DNA from: Cristatella mucedo
Lineage: Eukaryota; Bryozoa; Phylactolaemata; Cristatellidae
Assembly: GCA_009760855.2 (NCBI GenBank)
Contig: WPIO01000001.1
Location: 6,239,501-6,303,500, forward strand
Direction: 5' to 3'
Length of the DNA stretch: 64,000 nt
Program-made: the position numbers and the translations under genes
The notes under the pieces: generated by a model
Told to the model about the DNA's origin: nothing
Databases searched by the model: none
What the model saw: only the letters and a program-made list of their open reading frames with translations
Part shown: positions 33,200-44,569 of the stretch, one piece after another
Position numbering within the stretch: position 1 is the first letter of the stretch
Layout: each line of letters begins with the position of its first letter

Positions 33200-34020
33200 G
33201 ATAATTATAGTAATAATAATAATAGCAAATCTTCATTCCATGGCCTCTCAAATCGCTGAAGAGAAGCGATAAAAAGGAGCTGATGACGAGCACGCTATCA
33301 TGCTACGACAAGCTCGTAAGACCACACTATAAGACACTCAGACTACTGGCGAGTAGGACCACAGGTGAGTCACATGGGCTGAATAATGTAGACGTAAGTG
33401 CGAACAGAGAATAGCGAACACTCTCTTCTAAATACTGCGGAAAATGCGCACACTTTTTCGTAAAGGTGGCAAACCGATCAAAATGGGCATCGAGTAATGG
33501 CTGCCTTTTCATTTCGCCGCCCACGTCTGCCCAGCTTGCGCCAAAAAACTTCAGAACTCACTTTAGGACTTGGCATTTGGAAAATAACTTTGAAGAAAAA
33601 AGACTTGCTCCGAGCGCCCCCAGTTAGCGAATGTCTAGCTAAAAGGACAGCTGATAAAGGTAATTTGTGTAGTCTCGGCCGTAGTCGAGGACTTATTAAG
33701 CCTATTCCGCTGCCCGATTGTGAATTGCCGGAAACCCATCTATTTTCTCTATTGACCGATGCGCGTATCGCGAAACCTTCGGCGAACTTCTCTGCAACTG
33801 TAGGCCTCAGTTGTCGAGCGGAGAAGTGAGCAGAGTGGCCGCCAGGAGTATCCTTTGCACGCGAATCGCGCCTACGATAGAAGACCGTTTGAAGGCTAGC
33901 ATCTAGCCCTAAACAGTTTTAACAACGACTTCGCCAAGTTTGAGCGAGCGGCCTTCATTACTGGTAAAACCCGTTAACTGCACCGCCGAGCTCGGCTCTT
34001 CGCTACTACCATACCACGTC
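33200..34020. other. Stretch without recognised genes
   Basis: ATG-less to ATG frame of 110 codons at 33497-33829 (+) lacks any known motif. Confidence 0.3.
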
Positions 34021-34025
34021 GAGCA

Positions 34026-34090
34026 TCAATTAATTAATTAATTTCTCTCAATTAATTTATTTATTAATTTATTTCTCACTCAGTTAATTT
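34026..34090. repeat. (TTAA/ATTT)n AT-rich simple repeat
   Basis: 'attaattaattaattt' and similar units directly upstream of an old LINE A copy. Confidence 0.9.
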
Positions 34091-35155
34091 CCTCGCCACC
34101 TGCATCGACGACATTCACATTTGGACAGGCCAAAAACTTTCCGATACGAAGATTAGGCCAGCGTATCAGCTACGAGCAAGCCTCGAGTCGCGCTTAAGTT
34201 AGAAGACATCGCACGTTCACGATCAATTGGCTCATCTAGCGCCGCCACCGCCGCCGCAGCAGCAGCAACGCCAACCCACGCTTTCGGCCGTGCGTCGTTA
34301 TCGAATGGCTCGCTATTGGCTGAGCCCATTGCCCCGCTGTCAAGTCAGTCAACTTTAGGTTGAAGAGCAGTCTCAAAATCTCGGTCCGCTTTGACATAAA
34401 TACTACAGCCAAACCATTTCACGCGACGTTTATGACATCGCATCTCGATTATTGCAATAGCCTTTACTTAGGACTACCGGCCCGTGCCCTTTGTCGTCTG
34501 CAGTCGATGCAAAACTCGGCAGCTCGTCCGGGCAGTCGCCGAAGGCCAAGCTGCCACATCACGCTCCTACTGCCTGAGCTTCACTGGCTCACCATCAAGC
34601 TTCGATCGACTCGAAGATTCTCAATCTGGCTCGCTCACTTGCAGCCTTGCCCTTTCCGACCTCCTCGCACCTCCGGCGTTTCGCTCTCGCACTCGCACCT
34701 GCTCCTCGGCTTCCTTTCGTCCTGCCTTCCCTTGCTGCTCTAAATTGGGAAGTTTTTTGACGGCAGTATCTTTCGTTTGCAAACACGGATAGTCTGAAAC
34801 TCAATTCCGGTTTTCGTCATCACTTGCACAGACTGAGCATCCTTTAAGCCTCAGCTAAAGTCGCACCTGTTGCCCTCCGCTTTTCCCTGCGCCCCCCTGC
34901 GGACTTGTCTCTATAGTTCCTGCGAACTTTTCGCCATTACCAGCGCACAATTCGGTGCACGCTATCAACCAAGACCCTTACTTACCAGTGCTTCCCAGCG
35001 TCTAGTATGCGTGTGCATTCCTGTCTAAGCGTTACACCTTGAGCGTCATTTACGCTTGGTTTGTACTTCTCTCGCAGCGATTTGTATAACACCTCTATAG
35101 AGACTTCGGTCCTTTAGGGCAAGGCACGTACAAACAGCTTATTATGAATATTACC
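34085..35155 (+). mobile_element. Old LINE family A copy with 3' tail
   Basis: Begins at LATCIDDIHIW, then HATFMTSHLDYCNSLYLGLP with ARALCRLQSMQNSAARPGSR, HITLLLPELHWLT, and after frame changes QLKSHLLPSAFPC (compare [11 protein letters not shown]). The tail near 35090-35150 retains the order of the LINE A terminus ('tgtataacacctctatagag'). Heavily diverged. Confidence 0.75.
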
Positions 35156-35935
35156 GAAGATTTCACTGTGTAAACTAACCAGCACCGCTCAGTAAATATG
35201 TGAGCTAGACGCTGTCTCACCAACACCGTTCGTGAAGGACTGACAACAAATTCGTGAACGATTGCAACACTTGCAAACTGTATTCTGCGTTGACCAAAAT
35301 TGTTTTCATTATCTTATTCGGTTGCAGTCACTCTACATGTAATTGGACGTTAGACCGGCGTTGTAACTACTTCTTCGCTCGATGCTCATGGATTTGAGTC
35401 CTCCAGCGAACAGTCGTTCTCTAATCGGAACCAAGGGGAACGCTTGAGCTCCCCTCCCCCCGACCTATTTATGCCGCTCCAAAGCCACGCGGCTGTCGTA
35501 AGGCTGGCGCCGCTGGAAGATTGACCGCTCGATTAAAAATCAATCTCTTCATAAAAATCGCGTACGGGAAACTCGCGAAGAACTGTATCGGGGAACGAAA
35601 AAGGAACTCTGTGGAACCTTGGGTACATCTTGGCTACAGGGGGGGGTACGGATTAACAACGATGCAATCGCTCGCGAACATTAGAATGCGAGCCCTTGGC
35701 TGCCAACAGCCTTTGACGGCGGCGACCGGCGCGCGCTATTCTGGATTGCTAGCTCACTATCGTCAAAGTGACGAGTGGCTGCTGGTAGGGAACTCGCAAA
35801 CGAGAAGGGCGTCTAAGCCGGCCGACGGCTTCAGCCTAGGGAGGGAGTACGAACAGCACACAGCGTGAGAGTACAGAGTACGCGGGCACTTGACTTAAGT
35901 TCCGGGCTAGTTAATTTCTCGCGTCTTTTCATGGA
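35156..35935. other. Stretch without recognised genes
   Basis: A 115-codon frame at 35521-35868 (+) shows no domain or clear start context. Confidence 0.3.
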
Positions 35936-36095
35936 TGGCCGCGGTGTCCAGGAATGCCAGAGCTCAGTCGCTCAGGGTGCGCCGACCTGGTCGCCTGTAG
36001 CGACCCAGGGCTGGCGCCCTGCGGCATGCGTAAAGAGCCTGGGTAGAGATTAAGTTCTCTTGAAACCATATGAAAAAACATTATAATAAAAGAAT
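35936..36095 (+). mobile_element. SINE S2, diverged head
   Basis: The tail 'gtaaagagcctgggtagaga' with 'ttaagttctcttgaaa' is clear at 36030-36068. Upstream 'ggctggcgccctgcggcatg' corresponds to the B box side of S2. The head before that is uncertain. Confidence 0.6.
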
Positions 36096-36099
36096 CGTA

Positions 36100-37400
36100 T
36101 TTATGCGAATACCGAGCTACAGTGAACCACTCTCACTGGAATATACATGAAAATCCCACGAGTATTCCTAACTGACTCTCCAAAAGGTAGCCTCGCTATT
36201 GCCCATCGTGCCTGAAGTCAAAGGGCCGGCTTGGCTCTACGGGTTAGCCGGCTGGCCACATCGCTTGTCAGCCGCCTCAGGCTAGTGAACCCTATGAAGT
36301 GCAGTTCTATAAATCGGAGCCAGTGGTTGTGAGAGCTGCTTGGGCTCTCCTATAGATCTACTAGAGTTCGCTGCCTGCGGGCTCGTTTTGCTGAGTCATG
36401 TAGAATTACCCCTCCATTACAAGTCACTCTCGGAAGTACTGGTAGTCATCTTGCCGCGAAACGGACAGACTTTCTCACTTTAGTTAGTAGAGATACGAAC
36501 GAGGCTGTTGAATCGGAAATGTTTATGTAATTGTTAACTTCTCGGTGATTATCATGGCGGATTGATGCGCGTGCATGCTAATTCGGTCAGAGTAAGGCAG
36601 GGCTTGAGATTATGAGCGATTCCAGAATGATACGCATTGGCAACTGGATACTTAATGACCAATGGTTTACACGTTATGAGCTAGGCATTTTTTAATAATG
36701 ATCAGAGAGCTTTACTCTCGGCTTTGAACTAGCGATTAAGACGCTATCGCTGACTCTGGGCAAATGTCGACCACTGCGGCAGCAGATAAACGGCACTACC
36801 CAGGGGCGAGAACTTGCTATTGAAGTATGGACGTTTTGTAAAGCTGTCATTGCCAGTTATCATCTCACTTCGAGCGGTGGTCGAAGCAGCACGCACGATT
36901 CGCAAGCCGCGCCCATCTACACGCTGCAGCTTGTTAAGGTTGAGGGTCGGCTGATAGCTGCCCGATGCGATGGCGGCAGCGACGGCAGGCAGAAAGCTTT
37001 CAGCAGCATATCCCGCCCCTTTCAATTAACCGCAGCAATCAGGATGTGGTGAGACAGTAAACTTCCCGAACCAGCTCCGTGAGCTGCCGCGTATGTATGC
37101 ACTTCGACACGCGGCTTGGCCGATAGCTGCTTCCTCGGCAAGACCTGCATCCGTTGTCTAGGCCAAATTCGGCAGCTCGCTGAGGTCGGCCAGCTAATAT
37201 GGATCCACATCGCCGGAAATAGGTAAATATTTGTCAGCGTAGGCAGGCACCAATTACACCACGGGTCGCCGGTCGATCTCCGGTTCGACTAATATTCGTT
37301 TATACTCTGGCCCGCGTATAGCTGGCGACTAGTGGTGCCTTGATTTTTAATTTATTTCAAATATGAGTTTAAAAATGTCTTTTAAAATACGTCCATATTT
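36100..37400. other. Stretch with one weak minus-strand frame
   Basis: A minus-strand frame at 36744-37025 (93 codons) has balanced composition (Ala-rich start, then NGND-type polar text) but no domain. Its opening coincides with another frame at 37022-37210. No element recognised. Confidence 0.3.
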
Positions 37401-37404
37401 CCAG

Positions 37405-37640
37405 TGCATTTTAATGGGATTTTGAATTTTAAGAAATCGAGTGGGATAAAAGCAGAGTTTGTGCCTCTCGAGCAAGGACAATGTGAGAAGCAAGTCGCCA
37501 TCGCGTTTAACTCAGGTCAGCTCACCTCAAACGAGCTCTTCCACAGGGAGCGCACGTTCTCCTATGCCGACCTAATGGCTGCCACCGGTTCCATTGAATA
37601 CGAAAATGCCCAGAAGAAACTGCTGCAGCGAGAAGAGGAG
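37405..37640 (+). CDS. Candidate internal coding exon, function unknown
   Basis: The frame is open from an acceptor-like 'atatttccag' (ending 37404) to a donor-like GAG followed by GTAGGG at 37641. The peptide includes FVPLEQGQCEKQVAIAFNSG, QLTSNELFHRERTFSYADLM and AATGSIEYENAQKKLLQREE. Codon third positions lean to G/C and the composition is natural for a globular-to-helical segment, unlike neighbouring noise. No family recognised. The next 300 bp hold a frame in another phase (37658-37942) that might be a further exon. Inference only; no ATG, no partner exon proven. Confidence 0.35.
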
Positions 37641-37964
37641 GTAGGGAATGATTAGGATTGAGGAAAAATGGCGGCGCGGGCGACATGCAGGATCCATTCC
37701 GAGCTGGAGAAAATGGTGAGGAGCAGGACGAGATTGTCGTGAAAGGAGGCAACATCTTATTTGAGGAAAAAACAATTTACAATTTATTTTTAAATGCTGG
37801 CAATGGCTCCACGAACAAAAAGCGAAACACTACGGGCGACTGCAGGCGGCTGTCAGCTGGCGGATTCACAAACGGGCAAACGCGCCCGATACGCGGTCCG
37901 CTCAAGCGACCGGGCACCTGCTATACTGTATGCACAACATGAGGTTCTCAGGCTTTACCGTGCC

Positions 37965-38035
37965 TTTTCTCCGTCAGGCTCCACGCCGAGCCTCACTTGA
38001 TAGTATCAAGTGCATTATTATTATTATTATAGTAT
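37965..38035 (+). mobile_element. LINE A-type tail fragment
   Basis: 'gatagtatcaagtgcattat' followed by TTA repeats is the extreme end of LINE A. The part before is decayed. Confidence 0.5.
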
Positions 38036-38336
38036 GACGGTCTCCTCGCCACCCGGCTAGCACGACTAGCGCCCAGCTGGAGGGCGGACCCAGAGCAGCA
38101 GACCTCTTCCCGCCTCCGAGACTTGCTCGAAGCGCTGATGGAAAATGCAGCGTCAGCTTTCTGCCCAACTAAAACGAGCGTGGCGATTTAAATGTCTCCA
38201 TACGAAAAAATCACTCGACTCGTAAGTGCATGCAACTCACAGAATGCATCCGGCGAGCCCCGTGTTAACTATCTCGCGCCGAGGGAGGTCTGGAAAGCAT
38301 GCGGCGGGCGACCACAGCTATGCATAAATCTAAGGA

Positions 38337-38405
38337 TCAATAATGACAATGCATTTGCTTAGCACCCTCCGAGAACTGAGTTTCTCTAAGCAACCTAATG
38401 CAGTA
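38337..38405 (-). mobile_element. LINE A-type tail fragment
   Basis: 'gcatttgcttagcaccctcc' with 'gagaactgagtttctctaag' is a diverged reversed LINE A terminus. Confidence 0.6.
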
Positions 38406-38435
38406 CAATAGGCACTTCAGCTTCGCGAAAAGTAA

Positions 38436-38612
38436 AGGTTTGCTGATTCAATAGCCTCATTTATGTAGCGACAGCAGAGATACAGTAGCTATCGCTCCAC
38501 CTTGCAATGGGCACAGTAGGTAATTTATGCATTGCCTGCTGCATGACTAGAACCCCCACGACCTGGTTAGCAAAGTGAGAGCAGCGTACTCATTGGCTAG
38601 GCTGGGGGTACG
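38436..38612 (-). mobile_element. SINE S1, diverged
   Basis: Reversed S1 parts in order: 'tgctgattcaatagcctcat', 'tgtagcgacagcagagatac', 'gcatgactagaacccccacg', 'gtactcattggctaggctgg'. It faces the plus copy 120 bp downstream. Confidence 0.78.
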
Positions 38613-38734
38613 AGCTGTGGCTCGCTGCGATGCACGGTCGGAGATCGGTATAAAATGAGCCAAGCAACCCCGCGACGTCGCTAGCCTCGATTACAAGCAC
38701 CCGGTACTGCCCGGGCACCTGCACTCACCTGCTG

Positions 38735-38905
38735 CTACCGCAGTAAGGCTGCTGCTCGTGCTTCACGACCGAGACCGCGGATTTGAGTACGCAGCAGCGG
38801 CAGGCTGATCCTTTATCACTCGCCGCAGGACGGCGAAAGCCCGCTAAAGCTCTTCTTCAGCTACATGAATGGGGCGACGAATCAGCCGGATTTTATCTGC
38901 CAGAA
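38735..38905 (+). mobile_element. SINE S1, diverged
   Basis: 'gctcgtgcttcacgaccgag', 'gatttgagtacgcagcagcg', 'aaagctcttcttcagctaca' and 'ggcgacgaatcagccgga' follow S1 order. Confidence 0.78.
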
Positions 38906-38940
38906 GAGATATTAAAATGAGCCCCAAGACATAGGCGGGG

Positions 38941-39180
38941 AGTCAGGATTTGAGACTCGAGGTGTTGGAGGCATTGGAGCGGATGTGAGCTCTAGGTCAC
39001 AGCGCCGTTGATGTACGCCACGGTGGCTGTTAAACGCCTGCAACAGCCCGCTGCTGTCAAATAGCATCGTCTACATTATGTATACGGACTTGATATGCTA
39101 AGGTATGGGCGCTCTACGTCAAAAATCATGCTACAAGGTACAGGCGTCACCAGTATTCGGCGCTCGTCGGCTGAGAGATG
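38941..39180 (+). repeat. Unnamed dispersed repeat (X240), copy 1
   Basis: Matches 49667-49950 in the same orientation, starting at 'agtcaggatttgagactcg' and including 'atacggacttgatatg' and 'caggcgtcaccagt'. Copy 2 has about 45 bp extra internally. No coding capacity, no tRNA box. In both copies S1-like 3' sequence lies just upstream. Confidence 0.85.
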
Positions 39181-40804
39181 ACCTAGGAAAGGACCTAAAC
39201 CACAAGCTTCGGAGTAGGTTCTTTCAAATATCGCGCTCAATGCCGTCAATTCAGCAAAAGGCGCACATACAGCCTACTCCACTGTCCACGAGCTCGTTCG
39301 CAGTCCGTTGCACGTGTCACGTGCAGCTCAAGGTCGACTGAAGATGCCATGCTAAATGCATCGAGGCGCCGACATTACATCGGATGTGCAGTGCAGCGAA
39401 GTTACGCCCTTCGACGCAGGCGCTCAACGATGCATCGAGGTCATACTGAATCAGCGAACGACAAAGAAAAAACGCGGACCGAATAACAAAGAGCGAGCGT
39501 TCACGGACCGACACGACTAATAGCGCAGCTTCGGCGGCAATTACTTTCTGCGATGGACCGTTAGCCCGAGCCTACGGTGCTTTCGAATAGCTCGATCGTT
39601 CGCGTGCTACCTGCACTCCGGATGTGGGCGTGCAGAGGCTGGCGAGCAGCACTAAGTGAACCAGCCCGCCCAGTCGCAGAAAGCGGAACTCGGCGGCGAA
39701 GGTGAAGCGCGTTCCGCTTTCTGCTATATACATAGATATGTAATGTGCTATATATATAGATATGTAATGTACACACGCACGTGTAAAGCTGCTGCTGATC
39801 CTGGCGGCAATAGCCATCCACTGCTCGCCCATCACGCAAAGAAGCCGCCGCAGCGGCAGCCAATCTCACGTTCGCTACGTAGCATCCATCGTCTGCCGTA
39901 TTATGTGGCCGCCATCGTTGTTTTTTCGGGGTGCGGCAACTACCGGGATGACGAATGGCCGCCAGCGTTCTCAGCATTCTTCTCGCGAGGGTGAGAGAAA
40001 AAAAGAGCGACTGCCTGCGCCCAGTCGGCCTCTACAGCTCTAGCTAGGCACTGCGCCCTTACAAGAAGCGTCGAGGTGCCTTCGTCAACTCTTTAGCGAG
40101 ACGAGCGACGCCGCGAGCACGAGCGACGCGAAGCAGCTCGAGAGCGGCTAAGCCCGCCTCTTCGTTCGTTCGGCGGCGAGCGCTTCGGCACCGCATTTTC
40201 GGCACGCGGCCGGAGTGTTCGCCGCGCGGGCAATTTTTGACTTCACGCGCGAATGATGGAGCGTCGCTGCGGCTGGCTGCCACCGCTGCTGGCCGCGGGG
40301 CAGTTTTCTTGTGGGGCGTGCCTGTGCATCGCCAAACATTCGCCACCTACCGCTAGCGAACAACCACCCACCTATGGAGCTCGAGCCAGCGGCCAAGTTA
40401 CCAAGAGCGCTGCAGTATCTGCTGTGTCGTAATAGCGTTCCTGCGGCGAAATTCTGGCACGGGAGTTGACCACTTGACTTGGACATTAGACGCCAAAGGT
40501 TTCAGCGTTTAAAGTTAGCAGTTGCGTCACCTTCGACTGCTGCAATTAGCGTTGGCTGACTAATCGATATTTCTCGTCGCTCTCTCACTGAGGTCAGGAG
40601 AATATGAACTTATAGACGGACATTAGCGAACGCAACCTCGACCTGAGCTTTTCGTACTGCTAAGCGGCTAAATTAGAGCACCAGCACGAGTTAGGGAGAT
40701 GAGCGGGTCCAAGGACGACCACGTTCGTCATTAAAGACGAAGCGGCCAGTCAAGGTCAAGAGGAACGCAAACTACGTTAGGGGCGGGCAAGTGCTCTCCT
40801 ATCT
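39181..40804. other. Intergenic stretch with CpG-dense block (39540-40360)
   Basis: Includes a 24-bp tandem duplication with one mismatch at 39723-39746 and 39747-39770 ('gatatgtaatgt' units). Overlapping frames of 87-138 codons on the minus strand (39561-40486) are probably compositional. A promoter is possible but unproven. Confidence 0.4.
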
Positions 40805-41090
40805 TAAAGAAGCTTAAAACACACCTGTTTATTAGTGCATTTAGTGGGTCCATGTTATGCGTCCTTTATATGCTTATGCATGCTGACATTGTGTCTGCTG
40901 CTACTAACCGCATCTACTTGCTGACCCTTTGCATGTCGTATCTAACATCGTTATGCTGCTTGATGACATTGCGAATGTTACCGCTAATAATTTGGTCACG
41001 CTTTCTTTGCAGAATCTATAAAGTGCCTAGAAAGAGATTCAGTTCCCTGAGAGAGCTCTACAGATACATTACTATTTTTATTATTGAGGG
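40805..41090 (+). mobile_element. LINE family A 3' end
   Basis: Encodes the final KSLKTHLF-like segment, then the 3' UTR ('gcttatgcatgctgacattg', 'tgctgaccctttgcatgtc'-like text) and tail 'gtgcctagaaagagattcag' with ATT repeats. Confidence 0.8.
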
Positions 41091-41759
41091 CAAGCGCTGT
41101 GAATGCCAGGCGGCTGTCAGATGACAAGCTTATATTGGTTTGCTGATTTGTGTCGACCCCCGTTATCTGTCTTTGCTTTTCATGCCCCTATTCTCTCTAC
41201 TGTGCCTTTTTCACCTGACTTTTTACTCAACAGTTTAATTTCTGCTGCTACGTTTTCTATTCTTTCTTCACACTCAAAGGGCTGACACCTAGTGAGGGAA
41301 CATGACTCCGTGCAGCCTGCGAGCACTGGGCGGAGACGATACGAGGGCTTAGACTGCCTACGCAGCTGCAGGCTCACGAGCGATTGAGGGGCGGACAATG
41401 GCTCTCAGCAGATGACTCGGCAGTCCGGCTCAAATCCATACGTTGGTGGCATCTGTGGGGATATCCATCTACCTCAAACTGACGCCTTCTGTCGGGTGGG
41501 TTCGGAAAGAACAATTGCCCGACAGTGCGAAAACAACATATGCATGGAAAATAAGGGCTGCCGGATGAGTACGAGAGATGAGGGAGAAGGCTAGATCCCT
41601 CGACGCCGGCAGCCGTGTAGAGTGCATAGACTGGGCTTGGCCGGCATGGTTTTCTAAATAAAGTGCTTGGCGCCGGAGCCAGGAGACTTGTCGCCCGGTC
41701 GTACTACCCAGCACACGATGACAGGCCATAGGGAGGGTTGTCACACACCTAAACGATAT
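41091..41759. other. Stretch without recognised genes
   Basis: Short frames only (41412-41744). No repeat recognised. Confidence 0.3.
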
Positions 41760-42110
41760 TTACAGTACCGCAACTCTCAACCACATGGGACGATTGATTA
41801 CACCCCTTGGCACGGTCGTCCTCACGGATAAGAATCTTGGTCTGCTAACGTCGATACTACATGCTGGACATTGTCGCCTCTGTGAATGAGCGGTCTGAAC
41901 GTGAATGTACCCATTGAAGTCGAGTTTCCCTGCACAATTTTCGGCGACAGCGCGGGACGCGAACACTAGCACACGTTTTGCATCACCTTTCGCATCGTAC
42001 CTTAAGACTTTCAAGTCGGAAAAACTTATCATCGTCGTCAGCACTGGAGCGGCGATGTCACCGCCGTTAGACAGAATCACCATACTCGCCATCGAAACAT
42101 ACATATACAA
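41760..42110 (-). CDS. Candidate open frame of about 109 codons from ATG, function unknown
   Basis: The frame contains MASMVILSNGGDIAAPVLTT, then MISFSDLKVLRYDAKGDAKR, VLVFASRAVAENCAGKLDFN and a Cys pair (CPAC). Composition is protein-like and it has internal ATGs near the start, but there is no recognised domain and no supporting splice or polyadenylation signal. Lies between a LINE A end and an S1 copy. Confidence 0.2.
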   Translation of the reverse strand: MYMYVSMASMVILSNGGDIAAPVLTTMISFSDLKVLRYDAKGDAKRVLVFASRAVAENCAGKLDFNGYIHVQTAHSQRRQCPACSIDVSRPRFLSVRTTVPRGVINRPMWLRVAVL

Positions 42111-42271
42111 ATTTTAGCTTATTTAACAACCTTATTTGTTTGGCGGCAGAAGAGCCTTAACGGCTATTACCGCCGCTTGCAGCTGACAATAAAGGATCCC
42201 CAACTGCAGGATTCAAACCCACGACCTAGCTCGTGAAAAAGCGAGCATCTTGCCTCCTGGGTTATCGCGGT
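42110..42271 (-). mobile_element. SINE S1, near complete
   Basis: Reversed S1: 'ttagcttatttaacaacctt', 'agagccttaacggctattac', 'ggattcaaacccacgaccta', 'ttgcctcctgggttatcgcg'. B box carries one change (ttcaaa for ttcgaa). Confidence 0.88.
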
Positions 42272-42715
42272 CAACTGGTTAGAGCGTCAAAATATATATA
42301 CCAGTTGGTGCCACACTTAGCAGGAGCCTCATTCGAACGTGCCAAAACAGCTCAAATCTGATCGTAGGACCCTCGTTGCTCACCAATTCATCTCCACTTC
42401 ACTGGTGGCGGCCACGCACGATTATAAGCGCTCGAGTGCATCCAACCTCGACCGAGGACTAGCATCTGGAGATAATTTCTTCTCGTTTTTCAGGTCCCTC
42501 GAAGCTTTCTAAGTGCATCCTCGCTCTTACGCGAGTTACTACGGTCGACCTGCCGATCTGCTCCCAACGCCGAAAGAGCTCGGCCCCAGCGCTCCCCTCT
42601 CGAACATGCTCTGAAGCTTGGCCCCGCGAAGAGTGTTGGCCAACGCTGCCGCAGCTGACCCCTGCCCACTCTGCTCACCCCAGCTGCTACCACCACTGCT
42701 GAAAACCAGGTTGAT

Positions 42716-42828
42716 GGCCTATGCTGAGCAGCACTGCTGCTCAGCATAAGCCATGTATAGCATAGGCCAGAGGCCAGAAGCAGCGGTGGTAGAGCGACTG
42801 CAGAAGCACCGCCGCTTCTGCAGTCGCT
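42716..42828. repeat. Two adjacent strong hairpins
   Basis: Hairpin 1 (42716-42752): arms of 18 bp with one mismatch around a single-base loop, inner arm 'atgctgagcagca'. Hairpin 2 (42793-42828): perfect 15-bp arms 'agcgactgcagaagc' with a 6-base loop. Function unknown; could be structured RNA, a decayed foldback element, or replication-slippage products. Confidence 0.9.
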
Positions 42829-43035
42829 TTTGCTTTAGGAAAATGCCATGGGGTAGGTAAGGCGATTCGGCGAACCAGAAATAAATTGCCCCATGCGAGG
42901 TGATCTCGGGCTGGGATGAGCTAAGCTCGACTGCCTCTGACTGGGCTCTCGAGATCGCGAGATTGCCTGAGAGCGAACGACCTTCTGGAGCGGCTACGAC
43001 CGTTCAGCCTAGGTGGGATATTTCCTTAAATAGCT

Positions 43036-43359
43036 TTGAGGAGGGCGGCGAGTGCCCGCTTTGGCGAGTACCCGTGGGGGAGCGCGCGGGTGGCATCGAA
43101 GCGGCTGGATCGGATTGCCTCGGAAGCAGACAACAGCCGGCAAGAGCGGCTGGCTGCTCGGCACGACCACCACGGTGGCTTCGCCGGTTCAACGGTTCAC
43201 GGTGGCTTCGCCGGCAGCTTCGAGAGGCTTCCGCAGTTCGAGCTCGTCATTCGCGAAAGAGACGCAGACGAGCACCTGCATAAGCACCCCTACGTAGCGG
43301 TCGTCAGAAAGCGACGTCACGCCTCATTTTCAGACACCGTCGGCCATTTCTTGCTCTAG
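43036..43359 (+). CDS. Candidate GC-rich open frame, function unknown
   Basis: A 107-codon frame whose second half reads FERLPQFELVIRERDADEHL and HKHPYVAVVRKRRHASFSDT before a stop. It includes a 27-bp tandem duplication (43171-43187 repeated at 43198-43214, HGGFAGS twice). Other frames are also open here, so coding status is uncertain. Confidence 0.2.
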   Translation: MRRAASARFGEYPWGSARVASKRLDRIASEADNSRQERLAARHDHHGGFAGSTVHGGFAGSFERLPQFELVIRERDADEHLHKHPYVAVVRKRRHASFSDTVGHFLL

Positions 43360-43384
43360 CCCGGATCAATACTTGGCCCCTGGG

Positions 43385-43550
43385 TCATAGCGCAGAGGTC
43401 GGGTGCTCGCCCTTCACTACCCTACTATGACCTGGATTCGGCAACTGAGAAAGCAGCCTCCCTCAATTGCCCGCAGCGCCGGAGAAGCATCCCAAAGGCT
43501 CCGCCGCCGCCGCCGAGCTACGTAAACGAGGCCACCGTATTGGCCGGTTT
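43385..43550 (+). mobile_element. Probable SINE S1, strongly diverged
   Basis: 'ggtcgggtgctcgcccttca', 'cctggattcggcaactgaga', 'cccaaaggctccgccgcc' and 'acgtaaacgaggccaccgta' follow S1 order loosely. Confidence 0.5.
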
Positions 43551-43939
43551 TTACTTTTACATTTTATGCTTGGGCGCTGGGAAAATTGTGGAGTTAAAAT
43601 TAGCGACCGGCACCACCGGAAAGCTTAGCCATTATCGCTACGCATAATCCTACCCGACTACCGCTGGATGGATAAGTATGTAGGAAAAACCTTCTGTAGA
43701 CTGTCTTTTGCTGATAAATATTCGTTAATTAAATCCTAAATCCTCATTAATAAAATGTGTGTAGTCTTCGTGAAAGATTTGCCTGCACCCAAATGTTCTT
43801 CATTAAGTCTAGATCTGGTCTGCAGCTTGCTGGAGATTTCAAGCTGGACCGTCTGCCCTAGTTTCAAACATCTACACAGGCGGCAAGCTGCTTTCAGTCG
43901 TCTGCTCGAATACAGCTACAAACTTTCAAGGTAGCTCTC

Positions 43940-44040
43940 AGTATGCGAGTCCATTAATAGCACAATAGTGTATTTTTTAGTGGCTGATTTTCTATGACAC
44001 ATGTGCCTGCTTTCCTGTGTCGTCGTTTCGAGTACCGATG

Positions 44041-44134
<94 letters not shown>

Positions 44135-44236
44135 CATCGGTACTCGAAACGACGACACAGGAAAGCAGGCACATGTGTCATAGAAAGTCAGCCACTAAAA
44201 AAATACAGTATTGTGCTATTAATGGACTCGCATACT
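43940..44236. mobile_element. Foldback (MITE-like) element with ~100-bp near-perfect inverted arms
   Basis: Left arm 43940-44042 and right arm 44132-44236 are reverse complements with only about three substitutions and one single-base gap, separated by a (TA)n centre of about 90 bp. Arm ends read 'agtatgcgagtccattaata' and its complement. A TA dinucleotide lies near each end (43942-43943; 44233-44234), compatible with a TA target site as used by Tc1/mariner and pogo elements. No coding capacity. Confidence 0.85.
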
Positions 44237-44253
44237 ATATATACTATATATAC

Positions 44254-44290
<37 letters not shown>

Positions 44291-44292
44291 CA
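44237..44292. repeat. (tactata)n and (AT)n repeat
   Basis: Three 'tactatata' units run into (AT)n directly beside the right arm of the foldback element. Confidence 0.9.
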
Positions 44293-44569
44293 ACGATACT
44301 CCTTCGGGACATATTACGTCGACTATAGATTCGGCTGACGGCTCAGCTGCATAATTGTATATTAGGAGCCTGTTTTCAGCCGTCGTGAAAATGGAATACT
44401 TAGTTTCCAAAATTTTCTACTCTCTTTCTGCAAAAACTGCCAATAGAGGGCTTATTGGGATAACGCCAGAGTCCTAAGCTGCAGCACTGTTAGGCAATGA
44501 TTCTCACGGACATCAGGGAGAGCAGTTGGACACCGATATGACTGAAAAACCTGCGAGTGAATAATATTC

